From: UBA8752 sp002172485
GTDB taxonomy: Bacteria; Bacteroidota; Bacteroidia; Flavobacteriales_D; Sanyastnellaceae
DNA length: 64,000 nucleotides
Direction: 5' to 3'
Assembly: GCA_042089915.1 (NCBI GenBank)
Contig: JBELJZ010000003.1
Span: 62,001 to 126,000 of the forward strand
The position numbers and the translations under genes are program-made. Positions 26,927 through 35,717 of the stretch are shown here, one piece after another; the first letter of the stretch is position 1; every line of letters begins with the position of its first letter. The notes beneath the pieces were generated by a model that saw only the letters and a program-made list of their open reading frames with translations, did no database searches and was not told the origin of the DNA.

Positions 26927-27751
26927 ATGCCAGCGAGCTTCAAGGACACTGCCCACGTCATTCTCGTCACCGGCGCCACCACCGGCATCGGGGCCTCCAT
27001 TGCGGCCACCCTCGCCGAGGCGGGACACATTGTTTGGGGTACGGGGCGACGCGTGGAGCAAAAAGCGCCCACGCCCGGCGCGGAGGGCATGGTCAAGCTC
27101 GATGTCACCTCTCCGGAATCTGTTGAAGCTGCCATCGATGACGTGGTCCGCACGAGTGGCCGTTTGAATGCCCTGGTCAACAATGCCGGCATCGGCATGA
27201 TGGGGGCCATGGGCGATACCACCGAAGCCGAATTGTTGTCGGTCTACCAAACCAATGTGGTCGGCCTCCATACCGTGAGTCGGGTGGCCATCCCCCACCT
27301 CATCGCTTCCAAAGGCCACCTGATGCATGTGGGAAGCGTGGCAGGCGTGGTCGGATTGCCCTTCCGCGGTGTGTACTGCTCCTCCAAAGCTGCGGTGGAA
27401 TTGATCGCGGAAGCCCAGAGCATGGAGCTGGCAAGGCACGGTGTGAAGGTGACCGTCCTTAGGCCGGGTGATTTCAAAACGGCCATCAACAACAACCGCC
27501 TCAAGGTGGCCAACCCCGACGCAGCGAAATACCCAGGCTTCGATGAAGTCTGCAACGCGGTGAACGCAGAAGTCTCCCACGCCAAGGATCCTGCCGACAT
27601 GGGGCGCGCCGTCCTTCGGCTGCTGGGGCAGTCTCGCCCTCCACTTTACGTGACGGTGGCTCCCCCACTTCAACGATTGGCCATTCGCCTGAAAAGGGCC
27701 CTGCCCGCGCGGTGGTTCGAGGCCTTGATTGCCCGCCGCTACCCGCTGTGA
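26927..27751 (+). CDS. Short-chain dehydrogenase/reductase
   Basis: The 274-residue protein is a classical SDR: NAD(P)-binding TGATTGIG near residues 15-22, NNAG near 85, the catalytic Ser in VGSVAG and YCSSK as YxxxK near 150. VLRPGDFKT follows, as is usual. The C-terminal extension (LYVTVAPPLQRLAIRLKRALP) resembles the DltE/retinol-dehydrogenase-like subgroup. I chose ATG 26927 because the longer frame starts inside the SRP RNA. No promoter of its own is obvious in the 10-base gap; read-through from ffs or a hidden promoter is needed. The substrate is unknown. Confidence 0.88.
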   Translation: MPASFKDTAHVILVTGATTGIGASIAATLAEAGHIVWGTGRRVEQKAPTPGAEGMVKLDVTSPESVEAAIDDVVRTSGRLNALVNNAGIGMMGAMGDTTEAELLSVYQTNVVGLHTVSRVAIPHLIASKGHLMHVGSVAGVVGLPFRGVYCSSKAAVELIAEAQSMELARHGVKVTVLRPGDFKTAINNNRLKVANPDAAKYPGFDEVCNAVNAEVSHAKDPADMGRAVLRLLGQSRPPLYVTVAPPLQRLAIRLKRALPARWFEALIARRYPL

Positions 27752-27771
27752 CCCAATCGGCCATCGTGTCC

Positions 27772-27779
27772 CAACTTTG
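27772..27779 (+). promoter_or_regulatory. Putative -7 box CAACTTTG for the biotin carboxylase gene
   Basis: CAACTTTG differs from TAnnTTTG only at the first base. Five bases (GCACC) separate it from the ATG at 27785. Confidence 0.4.
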
Positions 27780-27784
27780 GCACC

Positions 27785-29299
27785 ATGTCCGACTCGCCTA
27801 CCCTTCGGCCCATCACCAAAGTCCTCGTCGCCAACCGGGGCGAAATCGCACTCCGCATCATGCGCACCCTGAGGAGCATGGGCGTCCGAAGTGTCGCCGT
27901 CTATTCGGACGTGGATGCCAGCATGCCCTTTGCCCGGTATGCAGACGAAGCCGTGCACATTGGCCCTGCCACGGCGTCGGAAAGCTACCTCGTCTTTGAC
28001 CGCATCCTCGAGGCAGCCAAATCCACGGGAGCAGACGCCATCCACCCGGGCTACGGCTTTTTGAGCGAGAACGCCGACTTCGCTGAAGCCGTGGAAGCGG
28101 CAGGCATCGCCTTCATCGGACCGAAGCCCGACAGCATTCGGACCATGGGGGACAAGCTCTCGGCGAAGGAGGCCGTGGCCCGTCAGAACGTCCCCCTCGT
28201 GCCCGGCTCTGATGGCGAGGTCACCAACTTGGATGAGGCCGAGCGCCTCGCCGCAGACATTGGGTTTCCCGTCATGGTGAAGGCCAGTGCCGGCGGCGGT
28301 GGAAAAGGCATGCGCGTGGTCCACGACCCTACCGCATTGCGGGGAGAAACAGAGCGTGCCATGAGCGAAGCCAAAAGCGCTTTCGGCAATGGCGCCGTCT
28401 TCCTGGAGCGCTTCGTGACCGAGCCGCGGCACATCGAAATCCAGGTCCTGTGCGACCAACATGGACATGGCATTCACCTCTTCGAACGCGAGTGCAGCGT
28501 CCAGCGCCGGCACCAGAAGGTGGTGGAGGAAGCCCCCTCCGCTCTGCTCGATGAGGACTTGCGGGCCAGAATGGGAGCCTGCGCCCTCGATTGCGCGCGG
28601 AGCTGCGGCTACGTGGGCGCGGGTACCGTTGAATTCCTCGTCGATGCCGACCGCAGGTTCTACTTCCTGGAAATGAACACCCGACTCCAAGTGGAGCACC
28701 CGGTCACCGAGATGATCACCGGAGTCGACTTGGTGGAGGAACAAGTCCGCATTGCTCGCGGCGAGGCCCTGCGTTTGCGCCAGGAAGACCTCCGCATCCA
28801 GGGACACGCCATCGAGCTTCGGGTTTACGCAGAAGATGTTCCCGCAGGCTTTCTCCCGTCCACCGGCACACTGGGCACCCACATCGCACCGGAGGGTCCG
28901 GGCATTCGCGTGGACGCTGGCGTGGAACAAGGCGACGACATCTCCATCCATTACGACCCGATGATCGCCAAGCTGTGCGCCCACGGAATGGACCGCACTC
29001 AAGCCATCGAGCGCCTGCGCCGCGCCATTGACGAATACCACATCCACGGCTTGGAAACCACCCTCGAGTTTGGCCGCTTCGTCCTCGATCACGACGCCTT
29101 CGTCTCCGGGAAATTTGACACTGGGTTCGTGGGCACCCATTTTGATGCGGCGCGCTTCGAGGCCTACCGTTCTGAGCGACGCGCAGCCGGCCCCTGGTCG
29201 GCCGTCACCGCCGTGCTCCACGCAGCGGCCTCCCCAACAAAACCCGCCACCGCCGACGCTGCCCCCAGCACGGCGTGGAGCCAGCGCTACGCGCCCTGA
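27785..29299 (+). CDS. accC: Biotin carboxylase subunit (AccC / acyl-CoA carboxylase type)
   Basis: The 504-residue product has the complete biotin carboxylase fold. KVLVANRGEIALRIMRT opens the N-domain, HPGYGFLSENADFAEA follows, ATP is bound by KASAGGGGKGMRVV, and the catalytic region has FLEMNTRLQVEHPVTE with RVYAEDV later. It carboxylates biotin on a carrier protein for acetyl-, propionyl- or similar acyl-CoA carboxylases. It lacks a biotinyl domain, so the carrier must be separate. The last 30 residues are a low-complexity Ala/Pro/Thr tail beyond the usual family end. Which acyl-CoA is used cannot be told from this gene alone. Confidence 0.88.
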   Translation: MSDSPTLRPITKVLVANRGEIALRIMRTLRSMGVRSVAVYSDVDASMPFARYADEAVHIGPATASESYLVFDRILEAAKSTGADAIHPGYGFLSENADFAEAVEAAGIAFIGPKPDSIRTMGDKLSAKEAVARQNVPLVPGSDGEVTNLDEAERLAADIGFPVMVKASAGGGGKGMRVVHDPTALRGETERAMSEAKSAFGNGAVFLERFVTEPRHIEIQVLCDQHGHGIHLFERECSVQRRHQKVVEEAPSALLDEDLRARMGACALDCARSCGYVGAGTVEFLVDADRRFYFLEMNTRLQVEHPVTEMITGVDLVEEQVRIARGEALRLRQEDLRIQGHAIELRVYAEDVPAGFLPSTGTLGTHIAPEGPGIRVDAGVEQGDDISIHYDPMIAKLCAHGMDRTQAIERLRRAIDEYHIHGLETTLEFGRFVLDHDAFVSGKFDTGFVGTHFDAARFEAYRSERRAAGPWSAVTAVLHAAASPTKPATADAAPSTAWSQRYAP

Positions 29300-29350
29300 A
29301 CCACGAACTGGAGGGCAACTTTTTGTCCGGGAATCCGTTCCAACACCGCG

Positions 29351-29968
29351 ATGCGGTTGCGCCTTCCCTCCTGCTGGACTGTCCTGCTCGTCTTCTGCTT
29401 GAAGACCGGCTCGCTCCTGGCATGGGACCTCCCTTGTGACAGCCTTCCCCCCTTGATTCAACTTGGAGAGGCACAGGTCACTGGCGGCCCGTCGGTGCCC
29501 CAAGACCACCCTTGCCAGCCGGGGTCCAGACGCTACAGCCGCTTGGAGCGGCGGGTGCTAAAGGTGTGGCCCTATGCCGCCTATGCCGGCCACGTTATGG
29601 ACACTTTGGAAGCGGAATTGCCTCTGCTACCTGACACTCGGGCCAGAAAAGCCGCCATTCAACAGCGTGAGGACGCTTTGAAAGCGCAATTCGAAGGAGA
29701 ACTGCGTCGGATGACCCTCCGCGAAGGCATCCTGTTGATCCGGCTCATCGACCGCCAAGCCCACCGCACCACATTTGGTGTCGTCCAAGAGTTGAAAGGC
29801 CGCTTGAGTGCCTTCATGTGGCAAGGCCTGGCCCGGCTGTTTGGCCACAATCTCAAAAGCGAATACGACCCAACAGGTCAGGACGCTGCCATCGAGCACA
29901 TCATCCACGCCCACGGGCTGGAATCCAGGTCCCACGCCCTTCAAGCCGAGCCTCGTCCCAACCGCTGA
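29351..29968 (+). CDS. DUF4294 family exported protein
   Basis: The 205-residue protein has a signal peptide (LLVFCLKTGSLLAW) and matches DUF4294. RRYSRLERRVLKVWPYAAYAG is followed by LRRMTLREGILLIRLIDRQ and by SAFMWQGLARLFGHNLKSEYD, all strongly conserved in Bacteroidota. The family function is unknown. ATG 29351 gives a good signal peptide. It is transcribed alone between the carboxylase gene and the exonuclease promoter. Confidence 0.85.
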   Translation: MRLRLPSCWTVLLVFCLKTGSLLAWDLPCDSLPPLIQLGEAQVTGGPSVPQDHPCQPGSRRYSRLERRVLKVWPYAAYAGHVMDTLEAELPLLPDTRARKAAIQQREDALKAQFEGELRRMTLREGILLIRLIDRQAHRTTFGVVQELKGRLSAFMWQGLARLFGHNLKSEYDPTGQDAAIEHIIHAHGLESRSHALQAEPRPNR

Positions 29969-30008
29969 ACCTTGTCTTCCCTTCACATTCCGCGGGCGTC
30001 CAGGACGC

Positions 30009-30016
30009 TATCTTTG
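30009..30016 (+). promoter_or_regulatory. -7 box TATCTTTG heading the exonuclease-ccm run
   Basis: TATCTTTG matches TAnnTTTG exactly and is followed by CGG. Seven bases separate it from the ATG at 30024. All genes to 36977 overlap or nearly touch, so this may serve the whole run. Confidence 0.55.
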
Positions 30017-30023
30017 CGGCCAC

Positions 30024-30581
30024 ATGGAGAAGGCGTTCATCCTCTACGATCTCGAAGCAACCTGCTGGAGAACGAGCCGCCCCAAGCGGGTCGAGATCAT
30101 CGAAGTGGGCGCTGTCAAGGTCAATGAAGACCTCGAAATCGTCTCGGAATTCTGCGCCTTTGTGCGCCCGATGATGCACCCCATCATCAGCAAATTCTGC
30201 ACCTCTCTCACGTCCATCCGCCAATCCGACGTGGACCACGCTCCGTTGTTTGACGAGGTCATGGAGGATTACGAAGACTGGATGGGGGTCGGCACGCACG
30301 ACGTCATTCCCATGAGCTGGGGAGAATTTGACAAGCGACAACTTCACACGGACGCCCAACTTCACGACATCCAACTCGACTGGCTCGACGTCCATGTCTG
30401 CTTCCAGAAGCACTACGGCAAATGGAAAGCGTCCAAGAACCAGATCGGCCTGAAAAACGCACTGGAATCCGAATCCATCTCGTGGTCAGGCACCGAACAC
30501 CGGGCCATCGATGACGCGCGGAACATGGCCGAGTTGTTCTGCAAAGTGGCCGCCAACATTCCCAGCCTGAAGCTCGGATGA
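30024..30581 (+). CDS. DEDDh 3'-5' exonuclease, ERI-1/KapD-like
   Basis: The 185-residue product has the exonuclease III motifs of the DEDDh type. YDLEATC supplies the first Asp and Glu near residues 9-11. MSWGEFDKRQL supplies the second Asp, and EHRAIDDARNMAEL supplies the His and last Asp. The stretch FVRPMMHPIISKFCTSLTSI is typical of the ERI-1/KapD subgroup, which trims RNA 3' ends. The ATG at 30024 sits just behind a strong -7 box, so the longer upstream frame is rejected. It overlaps ccmB by 4 bases, an unusual partner for cytochrome genes. Confidence 0.88.
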   Translation: MEKAFILYDLEATCWRTSRPKRVEIIEVGAVKVNEDLEIVSEFCAFVRPMMHPIISKFCTSLTSIRQSDVDHAPLFDEVMEDYEDWMGVGTHDVIPMSWGEFDKRQLHTDAQLHDIQLDWLDVHVCFQKHYGKWKASKNQIGLKNALESESISWSGTEHRAIDDARNMAELFCKVAANIPSLKLG

Positions 30582-31273
30582 CCAGCGGCTTCCGAAGCAC
30601 CCTCCAGACCGCCGCGGCCGTGACCCGCATGGAATGGCGGCTTGAATGGCGCCAAGGCCATCAACTCGCTGCCGTGGCGCTCTTTGCCGTTGCATCTGTA
30701 TATGTCGCCTTCCAGTCTGCGGACCGGCAGACGGCCACCGGAGCCTGGACCGCCATGCTCTGGCTGGTCTATCTGTTCAGCGGATTCACTGCCATAGGCC
30801 GGTTGTTTGACCGCGAACGCACGGCCAATCGCCGCTACTTGCAATGGACCGTCGACCCGCTGGGACTCATGCTGGGAAAGCTGGGCCACGCAATCCTGAC
30901 CACCACCGCCCTCACAGTCCTGGTCCTCGGCACGTTCATCCTTTTCCTCGGGTGGCCAGAGGGCTTGGAATCGGCAGGACATCCATGGTGGTTGATGGGC
31001 GGTGCTTGGCTGGGCGGATTGTCCATGACCACCACGTTGGTCTTCGTCACTGCAGTCGCCTCCCAAGTCCAAGCCGGAGGCGGCGCACTGGGCGCTGTCC
31101 TGGGCCTTCCCTTGCTCCTCCCACAATTGATTCTGGCCACCCGGCTGACCCGGGGTGCATTGGACGGCACACCCGTGGCCATGCTCGGTGAAATGCCCTT
31201 GTTCCTCGCGGCGTTGAGCACAGGCACCAGCATCATTGCGTGCATTCTCTTCCCGTACATTTGGCGCGCATGA
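30578..31273 (+). CDS. ccmB: Heme exporter permease CcmB
   Basis: The 231-residue protein has six membrane segments and fits CcmB. DRERTANRRYLQWTVDPLGLMLGK lies in the first cytoplasmic loop, and ALGAVLGLPLLLPQLILATR is the conserved fourth segment region. CcmB and the ATPase CcmA release holo-CcmE in c-type cytochrome maturation. No ccmA is adjacent. It overlaps both neighbours as ATGA. Confidence 0.92.
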   Translation: MTSGFRSTLQTAAAVTRMEWRLEWRQGHQLAAVALFAVASVYVAFQSADRQTATGAWTAMLWLVYLFSGFTAIGRLFDRERTANRRYLQWTVDPLGLMLGKLGHAILTTTALTVLVLGTFILFLGWPEGLESAGHPWWLMGGAWLGGLSMTTTLVFVTAVASQVQAGGGALGAVLGLPLLLPQLILATRLTRGALDGTPVAMLGEMPLFLAALSTGTSIIACILFPYIWRA

Positions 31274-32310
31274 GCAGCTGGAACAGCCTATGGAAATGGG
31301 GCAGTGTGGCCCTTCTGGCCTACGTCATCGTTCGCGGCTTTTCCACCCCGCTTCAACCGGGTCTGGTCGAGTCCTCCCCCTCGCGGTTGGCACCGGGAAA
31401 GCACGCACTGACGCTTCAGGCTGTTGGGCAACCTTTCGCTGCACCAGACGCCGAATCAGCCGACTTCTCCCTCATTCTGAGATCGGGCAAGGAATTGGTC
31501 GGCACCGACATCACGGCCATCACCCCCCACAGCGTGGAGGCCGATGTGATCATCCCGGAGGCAGTCCCCTCTCCTGCCATGGACGCCTTCTTGTTCACGC
31601 CGGAAGCGGGTACGCTCTTCCTCGGAAACGCGTATTTCGTGGAGGATGCCGCAGTTGGCCCGCTCCCTGCAGACTTGCGCGCCAAGGCCCCAGCTGAGGT
31701 GGCGCCCGACCTCGGATTCAGCTTCCCCTACCAGCCCACCATCGTCGAGAGCATCCGGAACTTGTTGTGGCACGTCCCCATGTGGTTCGCGATGTTCTTC
31801 GTCATGGGCATCGGTTTCATAGCGTCACTCGCCCAGCTCCGCACCGGCCTCGTCAAATGGGACCTTCGTGCAGAAGCCGCAGTGAGAACCGGGCTTGTTT
31901 TCGGCCTCCTCGGTTTGGCCACTGGATCCCTGTGGGCGCGCTTCACCTGGGGATCCTGGTGGGTCTCCGATCCGCAACTCAACGGGGCGCTGGTGACGGT
32001 GCTGCTCTATTCGGGCTACCGCGTGTTGCGCGCAGCGCTGGGAGAGGATGAACGCGTCGGGCGAATTGCGGCTGTCTACAACGTCTTTGCGTTCGTCATG
32101 CTCGTCATTCTGCTCATGGTTCTGCCCCGATACACGGAGAGCCTGCACCCGGGCAAGGATGGCAACCCCGGCTTCAACAGCTACGATCTCGACAACAGCC
32201 TCCGGGCCGTCTTTTATCCGGCCGTGATCGGGTGGGGGGCCTTGTGCTACTGGATGTACACCTTGCGCCTGCGCATGAACCGCGTTGAACACCACCTGTT
32301 GACCCGATGA
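31270..32310 (+). CDS. ccmC: Cytochrome c maturation protein CcmC with periplasmic insert
   Basis: The 346-residue protein carries the CcmC tryptophan-rich motif as WGSWWVSDPQLNGALV, with heme-ligand His residues in the membrane segments at its sides (NLLWHVPMW). CcmC loads heme onto CcmE. Between the first membrane segment and the conserved core lies a soluble periplasmic stretch of about 120 residues, which gives a longer protein than the roughly 245-residue enterobacterial form. ATG 31270 overlaps the ccmB stop; the ccmD-like gene overlaps its end. Confidence 0.9.
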   Translation: MSSWNSLWKWGSVALLAYVIVRGFSTPLQPGLVESSPSRLAPGKHALTLQAVGQPFAAPDAESADFSLILRSGKELVGTDITAITPHSVEADVIIPEAVPSPAMDAFLFTPEAGTLFLGNAYFVEDAAVGPLPADLRAKAPAEVAPDLGFSFPYQPTIVESIRNLLWHVPMWFAMFFVMGIGFIASLAQLRTGLVKWDLRAEAAVRTGLVFGLLGLATGSLWARFTWGSWWVSDPQLNGALVTVLLYSGYRVLRAALGEDERVGRIAAVYNVFAFVMLVILLMVLPRYTESLHPGKDGNPGFNSYDLDNSLRAVFYPAVIGWGALCYWMYTLRLRMNRVEHHLLTR

Positions 32311-32492
32311 ACTTCCGCCCCATGGCCCATTTGTTTGCAAACGCCCTCGAAGGCTTCTTTTTCGGCAGTGGAAAAGCCCACGTCGTCACCGGTGTGGCCC
32401 TGATCATTCTGGCCGGACTCGCCATGTCTCTCTGGAAGATGGACCGCCGGTTGCGCCGCCTTGAATCCGAACAACACGACCCGAAAGCCTAA
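32307..32492 (+). CDS. ccmD: CcmD-like small membrane protein
   Basis: The 61-residue product has one membrane segment (ALIILAGLAMSLW) followed by a basic coiled tail (KMDRRLRRLESEQ), the size and topology of CcmD. CcmD holds CcmC, CcmE and CcmAB together. The assignment rests on size, topology and position between ccmC and ccmE, because CcmD sequence is poorly conserved. Confidence 0.7.
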   Translation: MNFRPMAHLFANALEGFFFGSGKAHVVTGVALIILAGLAMSLWKMDRRLRRLESEQHDPKA

Positions 32493-32495
32493 CCC

Positions 32496-32900
32496 ATGAG
32501 CCGCACGAACATCGTCGTCATCCTGTTGGTGGCCGTTTTGATGGGTACGTTGTTCAGCGTGTTCACTACAAACAGCGAGTCGGTCGTCTTTGCGCGGGCT
32601 TTCGCTGAGCCCGGCATCGAATTCAAAGTGTCCGGCACACTGGATACCGACCACCCCGTGCTGTACAATCCTGAGATGGCAGTGGCTGAGACACGGTTCC
32701 ACATGCGGGACAAGAATGGCGAAGTCAGAGAGGTCTTGTTGACCAAGGCCAAACCCACCGGATTGGAACAAAGCGAATCGATTGACCTATACGGACAAGT
32801 CATCGATGGCCAATTCATCGCCGGCGAGATGCTGATGAAGTGTCCCAGCAAATACAACGAGCAGTCGCACAGCCTCGGAGAGGCCACCGCGTCCAACTGA
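32496..32900 (+). CDS. ccmE: Cytochrome c heme chaperone CcmE, CxxxY type
   Basis: The 134-residue protein has one N-terminal membrane anchor and the OB-fold of CcmE, with SGTLDTDHPVLYNPE and VDLYGQ-like strands and GEMLMKCPSKYNEQ. In most CcmE the heme is held by a His in HxxxY. Here Cys 116 takes that place (CxxxY with Tyr 120), the form described for archaea and Desulfovibrio-type systems. The gene lies 4 bases after the ccmD-like gene and 10 bases before ccmF. Confidence 0.9.
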   Translation: MSRTNIVVILLVAVLMGTLFSVFTTNSESVVFARAFAEPGIEFKVSGTLDTDHPVLYNPEMAVAETRFHMRDKNGEVREVLLTKAKPTGLEQSESIDLYGQVIDGQFIAGEMLMKCPSKYNEQSHSLGEATASN

Positions 32901-32909
32901 CCTCCTGCC

Positions 32910-35717
32910 GTGGACATCACCTACATCGGCGAATGGACCTGGGCGGCCAGCCTCGGCCGCCTCTTGATCGCCTTGGCTTTTGCCGCAGGCCTCGCATCCA
33001 CCATTGGATACACAGCGGCGGTGAGACAAGATGCCGACACCCGATGGACCACGCTCGGCCGTTGGGGATTTCGCATCCATGCTGCCGGCATTTTCGGCGC
33101 CATGGCACTGCTCTACGTGCTGATTTTTTGCCACCGGTACGAATTCCAGTACATCTGGAAGCACCTCAACGACGCCATGCCGTTCGGCTTCATGTTGTCG
33201 AGCTTCTGGGGCGGCCAGGAAGGCGGCTTCCTGCTTTGGATGGGATGGATCCTCGTGCTCGCCATGGTCTTCCTTCGCCGGAATCCCGGCCGATTGGAAG
33301 CCCCGGTCATGGCGGTTCACGGCGGCATCCTGACCGCGCTGAGCTCCATGCTGCTCGGCCTGTACTTCGGGGAATTCCAGTTCGGCCTCGACCCCTTTCT
33401 TCTGCTGCGGGAGCAGCCGCAGAACGCGGGCCTGCCATGGACCTTCAATCCTGACTACCTCTCTCTGATTCCGCAATTCGCTGACGGTCAAGGACTCAAC
33501 CCCCTCCTCCAGAACTACTGGATGGTCATTCACCCCCCCACTTTGTTCTTGGGATTCGCCAGCACATTGATGCCGTTTGCGATGGCCCTCGCAGGGCTGT
33601 GGACGCAAGACCATACGACGTGGATGCGCCGGGCTCTCCCGTGGGCCTTCTTCGGCATCGGCATCCTCGGGGCCGGCATCCTCATGGGAGGCGCCTGGGC
33701 TTACGAGGCCTTGAGCTTCGGCGGGTTCTGGGCTTGGGACCCGGTGGAGAACAGCTCGCTGGTGCCCTGGCTGGTGCTGGTGGCAGGTGCCCACCTTCTG
33801 TTGATCAACCGGGCCAAACCCGGAACCGCTGTGACCGCCACCTACCTGATGATCGGGCTGTCCTTCCTACTGGTGGTCTACTCCACCTTCCTCACCAAAA
33901 GCGGCATCCTGGGAGACACCTCCGTCCACAGTTTCGTGGACAGCGGCATCCTGCCCCAGCTCCTGGCCTTCCTGCTCGGGTGTTGTGGGCTGTTCTGCGC
34001 CCTCATCCTGCCCGCAGGTCGGGAACGTTGGGTCTTTGGTGGACTACAAATGGTGCTGGCCGTTGGAATCGCTGTCGCCCATCCGGCATTGTGCGTCATG
34101 GCCATGCTCGGTATCATGACGGCTGCCGTGCTGCGCGGCCACTTCGGTCACCTCCCAAGAACAGACCAGGAATCCCCCCTCTGGAGCCGCGAATTCTGGA
34201 TGTTTGTCGGCGGCATGCTGATTTTCGCTTCCGCAGTGCACATCACCTTTCAGACGAGCCTGCCGGTCTTGAACCACTTCCTGGCGCCGTTCAGCGGCTT
34301 CTTCCAAGGCGTCTTCGAATCCACGGGGTCCTCACTGGCCCGAAAGCTCGCAGCGCATGACCTGGCACCGGGAACCGACTTTGATGCCACCTATCACGCG
34401 GTGCAAGTCCCCTTGGCCTTCCTCTTCATCGGCATCACCGCATTCACCCAATTCCTGCGTTACCGAAAAGACAGCGGAAAAGGCTTGTTCTTGAAGCTGC
34501 TGCGCAGCCTGCTGGCAGCTGTGGTGCTCACCGGCGCCTTCCTCCTCGCCTATGACTTCGCCGCGTGGGAAGCGCCTCGGGTGGCCTTGCTGCTCGCTTG
34601 CATGTGGTCGGTCACTGCCAATGCCGACTACGTGGTTCAAGTCCTCCAGGGCCGTTGGAATCATGCGGGTGCCAGCATTGCCCACATTGGCTTTGCCCTC
34701 GTGATCTTCGGCGCCGTGCTGTCCACCGCCAAAAAGGACATCATCAGCACCAATCGCTTCGGCGATTTGGCCATGCTCAATGAAGCCCTGAGCAACGACG
34801 AGGATCTCCTGCTGTTGCAAGGCGACACCATTGCCATGGGCCCGTACTACGTATGTTACCGAGAGAGGCGACAAGAAGGGATTCATGCCAAGTTTGCAGT
34901 GGACTATTTCGAGACGTTGCCCAAAGCGTACCGCGCAGGCGACGTCGTGGCCCGGGACGGATTCCTGTTCCAATGCCACACGGACCACACCGCCAGTCCC
35001 GACTTCCAGGACGACCTCGATGGCCATTGGACATTCCTTCCCTTGCCGAACGAGCGCCAACAGCGTGAAGCCGTGGCGTGGTCAGCTGGCCGTCCGGGAC
35101 CATTTGCCTTCACGTTGGACCCGCGCATCCAGCTCAATGAGCAAATGGGCAATGCCCCAGAACCGGACACCCGACGCTTCTGGAACAAAGACCTGTACAC
35201 CCACATCAAATGGGGACGGGTGACCGATCCCGAAGCCGATGAAGACGGCTGGATGGACGGTCGCAAGCACGATTTGATGCACCGTGACAGCTTGATCATC
35301 GGCAAATCCGTCCTTGCCCTCGACTCCATTTCTGCCGTCACCCTCGACCAGAAGACCGGCTTTGGCCTGTTGGACAAGGACCTCGCCGTCGCAGCCCATT
35401 TCCGGTTGTCCGGCGGAGGACCGGACACCAACTTCACGGCCCTGTACATCGTCCGGGACAGCTTGGTCATTCCCGACATGGTCACCGTTGAAGAACGTGG
35501 GGTCAAACTTCGCATCGACGGCTTCCGCCCGGCCGAAGCCACCTTTGAAACTGTGGTGTGGGAAAACCTGTCCGTCCGACGTGACTTCATCGTCATGCAA
35601 GCCATCGTATTCCCTCAGATCAACCTGCTTTGGCTCGGTTGTCTCGTGATGACCGCTGGAGCCCTGATGTCGGCCCGCCAATCCCGTCGCCGTCGAAAAA
35701 CGGCCGCCGCCGCATGA
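32910..35717 (+). CDS. ccmF: Cytochrome c biogenesis protein CcmF
   Basis: The 935-residue product has at least 14 membrane segments. The WWD heme-handling motif appears as GGFWAWDPVENSSLVPWL near residue 271, preceded by NYWMVIHPPTLFLGF with a ligand His. CcmF ligates heme to apocytochrome c. A periplasmic domain of about 270 residues (roughly 620-900) follows the last core segments, and a final membrane segment closes the protein, so it is much longer than the 650-residue proteobacterial form. The start codon is GTG. It overlaps the DUF2520 gene as ATGA. Confidence 0.92.
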   Translation: MDITYIGEWTWAASLGRLLIALAFAAGLASTIGYTAAVRQDADTRWTTLGRWGFRIHAAGIFGAMALLYVLIFCHRYEFQYIWKHLNDAMPFGFMLSSFWGGQEGGFLLWMGWILVLAMVFLRRNPGRLEAPVMAVHGGILTALSSMLLGLYFGEFQFGLDPFLLLREQPQNAGLPWTFNPDYLSLIPQFADGQGLNPLLQNYWMVIHPPTLFLGFASTLMPFAMALAGLWTQDHTTWMRRALPWAFFGIGILGAGILMGGAWAYEALSFGGFWAWDPVENSSLVPWLVLVAGAHLLLINRAKPGTAVTATYLMIGLSFLLVVYSTFLTKSGILGDTSVHSFVDSGILPQLLAFLLGCCGLFCALILPAGRERWVFGGLQMVLAVGIAVAHPALCVMAMLGIMTAAVLRGHFGHLPRTDQESPLWSREFWMFVGGMLIFASAVHITFQTSLPVLNHFLAPFSGFFQGVFESTGSSLARKLAAHDLAPGTDFDATYHAVQVPLAFLFIGITAFTQFLRYRKDSGKGLFLKLLRSLLAAVVLTGAFLLAYDFAAWEAPRVALLLACMWSVTANADYVVQVLQGRWNHAGASIAHIGFALVIFGAVLSTAKKDIISTNRFGDLAMLNEALSNDEDLLLLQGDTIAMGPYYVCYRERRQEGIHAKFAVDYFETLPKAYRAGDVVARDGFLFQCHTDHTASPDFQDDLDGHWTFLPLPNERQQREAVAWSAGRPGPFAFTLDPRIQLNEQMGNAPEPDTRRFWNKDLYTHIKWGRVTDPEADEDGWMDGRKHDLMHRDSLIIGKSVLALDSISAVTLDQKTGFGLLDKDLAVAAHFRLSGGGPDTNFTALYIVRDSLVIPDMVTVEERGVKLRIDGFRPAEATFETVVWENLSVRRDFIVMQAIVFPQINLLWLGCLVMTAGALMSARQSRRRRKTAAAA

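Noticed and set aside
26138..29509. A 1123-codon open frame on the minus strand
   Set aside because: Only its last 204 codons (from 26752) are a real DUF4199 gene. The rest runs antisense through the SRP RNA, the SDR and the biotin carboxylase, all with strong family motifs.
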